Assembly (NCBI GenBank): GCA_027067015.1
Contig: JAMOMS010000037.1
Span: 1-9,596, forward strand
Reading direction: 5' to 3'
DNA from: Campylobacterales bacterium
GTDB taxonomy: Bacteria > Campylobacterota > Campylobacteria > Campylobacterales > Hydrogenimonadaceae
DNA length: 9,596 nucleotides
In this document: in pieces, positions 7,228 through 9,596 of the stretch
How the letters are laid out: the number at the start of each line of letters is the position of its first letter
Position numbering within the stretch: position 1 is the stretch's first letter
Translations under genes and position numbers: made by a program
The notes under the pieces: model-generated
The model's database searches: none
Told to the model about the DNA's origin: nothing
What the model saw: only the letters and a program-made list of their open reading frames with translations

Positions 7228-8297
7228 ACCCGTTTCCCCAAAATATCGGCCAACGCGAAGATGAGAGGGCGGATGTTGATCTGCGAAACCGAGGAGATTG
7301 CCATGACAAAGCGCGGATCGTTCTCTTCGCATTTGAATCCTAAGTAGTTTTCGTCGGCGCCGTAGGCTTTGAGCCCCTCGTTGGGGCAAAGTCCCATGCT
7401 CTCAAGCAGTCGCGCCATCTTCTCGTTGGCCTCCTCCGCGCCCACGGCGTCCACCCGTGTCAACGCCACGGCGTAGGGGCGCCCGGCCAGCTCGGCGCTG
7501 TAACGGGCGATCTCGGTTTTGAGCGCGGCGAACTGGTCGCCCACCTCCCGGTAGTTGGCGGCGTCAATCATAAAAAGCAGGGTCTTGGTGCGCTCGATGT
7601 GTCTTAAAAACTCAATCCCAAGTCCCCGCCCGTCGCTGGCCCCCTCAATAATACCCGGAATATCTGCCATCACGAAGCTCTGAAACTCGTCCACGGCCAC
7701 CACGCCCAGCTTGGGGGTGAGGGTGGTAAACTCATAATCGGCTACCTCCGGATGGGCGTTGGAGACGGTGGCGATCAGTGTCGATTTGCCCACGTTGGGA
7801 AAACCCACCAGCCCCACGTCGGCAATGAGTTTGAGCTCCAGCCGTACCGTGCGCTCCTCGCCGGGCATACCGGGCTGGGCGTAGGTGGGGCGCTGGTTGG
7901 TGGAGGACTTGAAGTGAAAGTTGCCCAGGCCTCCTTTGCCCCCTTTTAAAAACTTCACCTTCTGGCCGTCCTCGGTCAGATCCAGCAACAGCTCACCCGT
8001 TTCGGCGTCAATCACCTGGGTGCCCGGCGGCACTTTGAGATAGAGCGATTCACCCGTTTTGCCCGCGCATTTGCGGGGCATACCGGGGCGGCCGTTTTTG
8101 GCCTTGAGGTGGGTTTTGCCCTTGAAGTGGGAGAGGGTGTCGCTGTTTTTGTCCACGACAAACCACACGTCACCCCCCCGGCCGCCGTCACCGCCGTCGG
8201 GCCCCCCTTTGGCCACGAACTTTTCGCGCCGAAACGAAGAGCATCCCTGGCCCCCTTTGCCGGAGCTGAGTTTAAGTTCTACTCGGTCTACAAACAT
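7224..8297 (-). CDS. obgE: Obg GTPase
   Basis: This 357-residue protein is the essential ribosome-associated GTPase involved in 50S assembly and stress control. The Gly-rich Obg domain fills residues 1-158 ('SGKGGQGC', '[14 protein letters not shown]', 'GGKGGLGN'), followed by the G domain: G1 'GFPNVGKST' (165-173), G2 'TTLTPKLG' (191-198), G3 'DIPG' (212-215), G4 'TRVD' (280-283) and G5 around 'ISSVS' (334-338). G4 departs from the usual NKxD, and roughly 50 residues separate G4 from G5, longer than in E. coli-type Obg. There is no C-terminal OCT domain, and the protein stops right after the G domain. AAGG lies 10 bases before the ATG, a rather long spacing. It sits downstream of rplU and rpmA, the usual ribosomal context, and is translationally coupled to proB. 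Confidence 0.97.
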   Translation of the reverse strand: MFVDRVELKLSSGKGGQGCSSFRREKFVAKGGPDGGDGGRGGDVWFVVDKNSDTLSHFKGKTHLKAKNGRPGMPRKCAGKTGESLYLKVPPGTQVIDAETGELLLDLTEDGQKVKFLKGGKGGLGNFHFKSSTNQRPTYAQPGMPGEERTVRLELKLIADVGLVGFPNVGKSTLIATVSNAHPEVADYEFTTLTPKLGVVAVDEFQSFVMADIPGIIEGASDGRGLGIEFLRHIERTKTLLFMIDAANYREVGDQFAALKTEIARYSAELAGRPYAVALTRVDAVGAEEANEKMARLLESMGLCPNEGLKAYGADENYLGFKCEENDPRFVMAISSVSQINIRPLIFALADILGKRV

Positions 8298-8324
8298 AAT
8301 AAAATTACCTTGGGTTTTTTGTTT

Positions 8325-8333
8325 AAAATATCA
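8325..8333 (-). promoter_or_regulatory. Possible extended -10 promoter for obgE-proB
   Basis: On the minus strand TGA-TATTTT gives an extended -10 about 28 bases upstream of obgE, just past the terminator-like hairpin. It would let obgE-proB be transcribed apart from the ribosomal protein genes. The match is weak and the region is AT-rich. Confidence 0.3.
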
Positions 8334-8340
8334 GAAACGT

Positions 8341-8377
8341 AAAAAAATGTAAAGAAGCCCGCCCCCGAAAGGGAGGG
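8341..8377 (-). terminator. Imperfect rho-independent terminator or attenuator after rpmA
   Basis: On the minus strand a G/C-rich hairpin of CCC-T-CCC against GGG-C-GGG (six pairs, one mismatch, 6-nt loop; 8358-8377) is followed by CTTCTTTACATTTTTTT. The T-run is offset from the stem, so it may terminate only partly and lower obgE-proB expression relative to rplU-rpmA. Confidence 0.45.
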
Positions 8378-8392
8378 AAAGGTAGAGGAAAA

Positions 8393-8647
8393 TTAAGCGG
8401 GGTAGACAGAGACTTTTTTGCGATGTTTGTCTTTGCGCTCATATTTGACCACGCCGTCGATCAGCGCGTAGAGGGTGTGGTCTTTGCCCATACCGACATT
8501 GTTGCCGGGATGGATCTTGGTGCCCCGCTGGCGGTAGATGATGTTGCCGGCGACAACGGCCTGACCGCCGACTTTCTTGACGCCGAGGCGGCGACCCGCC
8601 GAGTCACGGTTATTCTGGGTTGAGCCCTGACCTTTCTTGTGAGCCAT
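8393..8647 (-). CDS. rpmA: 50S ribosomal protein L27
   Basis: This 84-residue bacterial L27 has an N-terminal tail that reaches toward the peptidyl-transferase centre. The start '[16 protein letters not shown]' and the segments '[12 protein letters not shown]', '[26 protein letters not shown]' (read as two adjacent pieces) and 'DGVVKYERK' are characteristic and at normal length. The N-terminus starts directly at AHKKG, without the cleavable extension known from Firmicutes. AAGGAG lies 6 bases before the ATG. The gene follows rplU by 18 bases, the near-universal L21-L27 pair. Confidence 0.98.
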   Translation of the reverse strand: MAHKKGQGSTQNNRDSAGRRLGVKKVGGQAVVAGNIIYRQRGTKIHPGNNVGMGKDHTLYALIDGVVKYERKDKHRKKVSVYPA

Positions 8648-8665
8648 GCGTTACTCCTTGAACTT

Positions 8666-8974
8666 TTATGCGATTTTGGTGATGCGAACGCGGGTGAAAT
8701 CCCGGCGGAAACCGCGTTTGAGCTTGCTGTCTTTGCGGCGGCGCTTTTTAAAGATGATAATCTTGCGCTCGCGACCTTCGTTGATCACTTCCGCTTCAAC
8801 GACGGCGCCCTCGACATAGGGGGTGCCGATCTTGAGGTCGTCGCCGTTTTCCACAGCCAGCACCTCTTTGATCTCGATTTTGCTTTTCGGCTCAAGGCCC
8901 ATGTAGTCCAGGCGCAGAATGTCGCCCTCTTGAACCTTGTACTGTTTGCCGCCATGTTTGATGATTGCTGTCAT
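8666..8974 (-). CDS. rplU: 50S ribosomal protein L21
   Basis: This 102-residue L21 binds 23S rRNA during large-subunit assembly. The start '[17 protein letters not shown]' and the basic RNA-binding stretch '[20 protein letters not shown]' near the C-terminus are diagnostic, and the length is standard. AAGGA (complement of 8982-8986) sits before the ATG, with its own promoter further upstream. It heads the ribosomal protein unit with rpmA. ridA lies upstream on the same strand with no clear terminator between them, so some readthrough from ridA is possible. Confidence 0.98.
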   Translation of the reverse strand: MTAIIKHGGKQYKVQEGDILRLDYMGLEPKSKIEIKEVLAVENGDDLKIGTPYVEGAVVEAEVINEGRERKIIIFKKRRRKDSKLKRGFRRDFTRVRITKIA

Positions 8975-9017
8975 CCCGTATTCCTTTTGATAAGTCGTGC
9001 GACGATTTTAGTGGCGA

Positions 9018-9023
9018 ATTATA
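9018..9023 (-). promoter_or_regulatory. Consensus -10 of rplU promoter
   Basis: A perfect TATAAT on the minus strand lies 43 bases upstream of rplU. A weak TTTAC-like -35 is found about 16 bases before it, inside an AT-rich tract next to the ridA stop codon. Transcription would start near 9011. A consensus -10 fits the high output expected for ribosomal protein genes. Confidence 0.65.
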
Positions 9024-9046
9024 CTCAACCTTAAATTAAGTAAAGT

Positions 9047-9421
9047 TTAATCTGCCAGGGCAACACACTCGATCTCCACTTTGGCCTCTTTGGGCAGTCG
9101 CGCCACTTCCACGGTGGAGCGTGCCGGCCGGTGGCCGCCCATGAAGCTTTCATACACGGTGTTCATGGCGGCAAAATCGTTCATATCCGCCAAAAAGACG
9201 GTGGTTTTGACAATCTTGTCCATACCGCTACCCGCCTCTTCAAGGACATGGCGCAGGTTGGTCAGCACCTGTTTGGTCTGTTCGATCACGTCGCCGTCGT
9301 TCATAGTGCCGTCGGGCCGCAGGGCGATCTGCCCGGAGGTATAAACCATGGCGCCCACCTTGACGGCCTGGGCGTAGGGGCCGATGGCGGCGGGGGCTTT
9401 GGTGGTGGCAACGGGGGTCAT
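9047..9421 (-). CDS. ridA: RidA family reactive enamine/imine deaminase
   Basis: This 124-residue member of the RidA/YjgF/YER057c family should form a cytosolic trimer that hydrolyses reactive 2-aminoacrylate and related enamines/imines released by PLP enzymes. Family marks are 'AIGPYAQAV' (12-20, active-site Tyr16), 'YTSGQI' (27-32), 'NLRHVLEEAG' (55-64), 'VFLADMNDFAAMN' (75-87) and 'RPARSTVEV' (98-106). R101 matches the substrate-carboxylate-binding Arg105 of E. coli RidA, and E117 in 'VEIEC' matches Glu120, so the deaminase site looks complete. AAAGGAG lies 5 bases before the ATG. It stands upstream of rplU on the same strand with its own extended -10 promoter. A strict biochemical RidA cannot be separated from close paralogues by sequence alone. 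Confidence 0.92.
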   Translation of the reverse strand: MTPVATTKAPAAIGPYAQAVKVGAMVYTSGQIALRPDGTMNDGDVIEQTKQVLTNLRHVLEEAGSGMDKIVKTTVFLADMNDFAAMNTVYESFMGGHRPARSTVEVARLPKEAKVEIECVALAD

Positions 9422-9453
9422 GAAAACTCCTTTGGTGTGGATCTTGAGACGCT

Positions 9454-9462
9454 ATTTTACCA
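9454..9462 (-). promoter_or_regulatory. Extended -10 promoter of ridA
   Basis: On the minus strand TGG-TAAAAT lies about 33 bases upstream of the ridA ATG. It is part of TTTGGTAAAATA, identical to the string before the Fur-family gene at 5288-5299. No clear -35 is seen. Confidence 0.5.
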
Positions 9463-9524
9463 AACCCCTGCCACCTTTTTGCCACAAAAGGGGGATACAA
9501 TCAAAATAAACGGGAGAAGAAACA

Positions 9525-9596
9525 ATGGTACGACTCCTTTTGTGGCTGGCGTTGGGTGTTTGGGCCTTTGGCGGTTGGCACTGGCGTGACGAGGGG
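9525..9596 (+). CDS. Start of exported protein of unknown function (3' partial)
   Basis: Only 24 codons are present: a short basic start (MVR), then a Leu/Trp-rich hydrophobic run to about residue 17 and 'HWRDEG' at the edge. This looks like a signal peptide or membrane anchor. GGGAG at 9512-9516 lies 8 bases before the ATG, and TACAAT (9496-9501) could be the -10, so a real gene start is likely. It diverges from ridA. The product cannot be identified from this fragment. Confidence 0.6.
   Translation, partial: MVRLLLWLALGVWAFGGWHWRDEG

Noticed and set aside
6706..7347. A 213-codon open frame on the + strand opposite proB and the end of obgE
   Set aside because: It is antisense to two clearly identified genes, has no good ribosome-binding site and shows no recognisable domain; G+C-rich codons on the other strand explain it.
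7228..7389. N-terminal extension of proB by 54 residues
   Set aside because: It lies wholly within obgE, is Arg-rich shadow sequence, and the ATGA overlap at 7224-7227 gives the normal ProB start.
9030..9040. Inverted repeat CTTAA-A-TTAAG near the rplU promoter as an operator
   Set aside because: It is a short A/T-only-like repeat in an AT-rich spacer, expected by chance.
1..9596. Transfer RNA, ribosomal RNA, CRISPR array, insertion sequence or phage genes
   Set aside because: No cloverleaf, regular repeat-spacer pattern, transposase motif or phage-like protein was seen on either strand.

Overview
The window looks like a chromosomal segment of a free-living Campylobacterota (epsilonproteobacterial) organism. 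The basis is the run rplU-rpmA-obgE-proB, a short ProB without a PUA domain, an Obg without a C-terminal extension, a periplasmic di-heme cytochrome c peroxidase next to a Fur/PerR-type regulator, and tightly packed or overlapping genes. Base composition is moderate on the left and visibly more G+C-rich across ccp, proB and obgE, which would suit a deep-sea sulfur- or hydrogen-oxidising relative more than Campylobacter or Helicobacter. The genus is inference only.

Left block (1-4869, + strand): three overlapping genes form an operon. They are a TonB-dependent outer-membrane receptor (5' end outside the window), a small YfiR-like (DUF4154) exported protein, and an inner-membrane PAS-GGDEF-EAL enzyme of cyclic di-GMP metabolism. 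The products span outer membrane, periplasm and inner membrane/cytosol. This suggests a route by which events at an outer-membrane transporter set cytoplasmic c-di-GMP, resembling YfiBNR (TpbB) but with a TonB receptor where the YfiB lipoprotein would be.

Middle block (4854-6454): a Fur/PerR-family repressor (- strand) converges on the GGDEF-EAL gene with a 16-bp overlap. It diverges from a di-heme cytochrome c peroxidase (+ strand) across a 155-bp intergenic region that holds both promoters and two TGATAAT repeats. The regulator is a good candidate controller of the peroxidase and of itself. The peroxidase gene converges on proB, and the two share a stop-codon palindrome.

Right block (6451-9421, - strand): in transcription order this is ridA, rplU (L21), rpmA (L27), obgE and proB. 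obgE and proB are coupled by an ATGA overlap. A perfect TATAAT precedes rplU, and an imperfect terminator or attenuator lies between rpmA and obgE. At the right edge (9525-9596, + strand) a new gene begins with a signal-peptide-like N-terminus and runs off the window.

There are no RNA genes, insertion sequences, CRISPR arrays or long repeats. No stretch over 300 bases lacks a gene. The most interesting content is the TonB receptor/YfiR/c-di-GMP operon.
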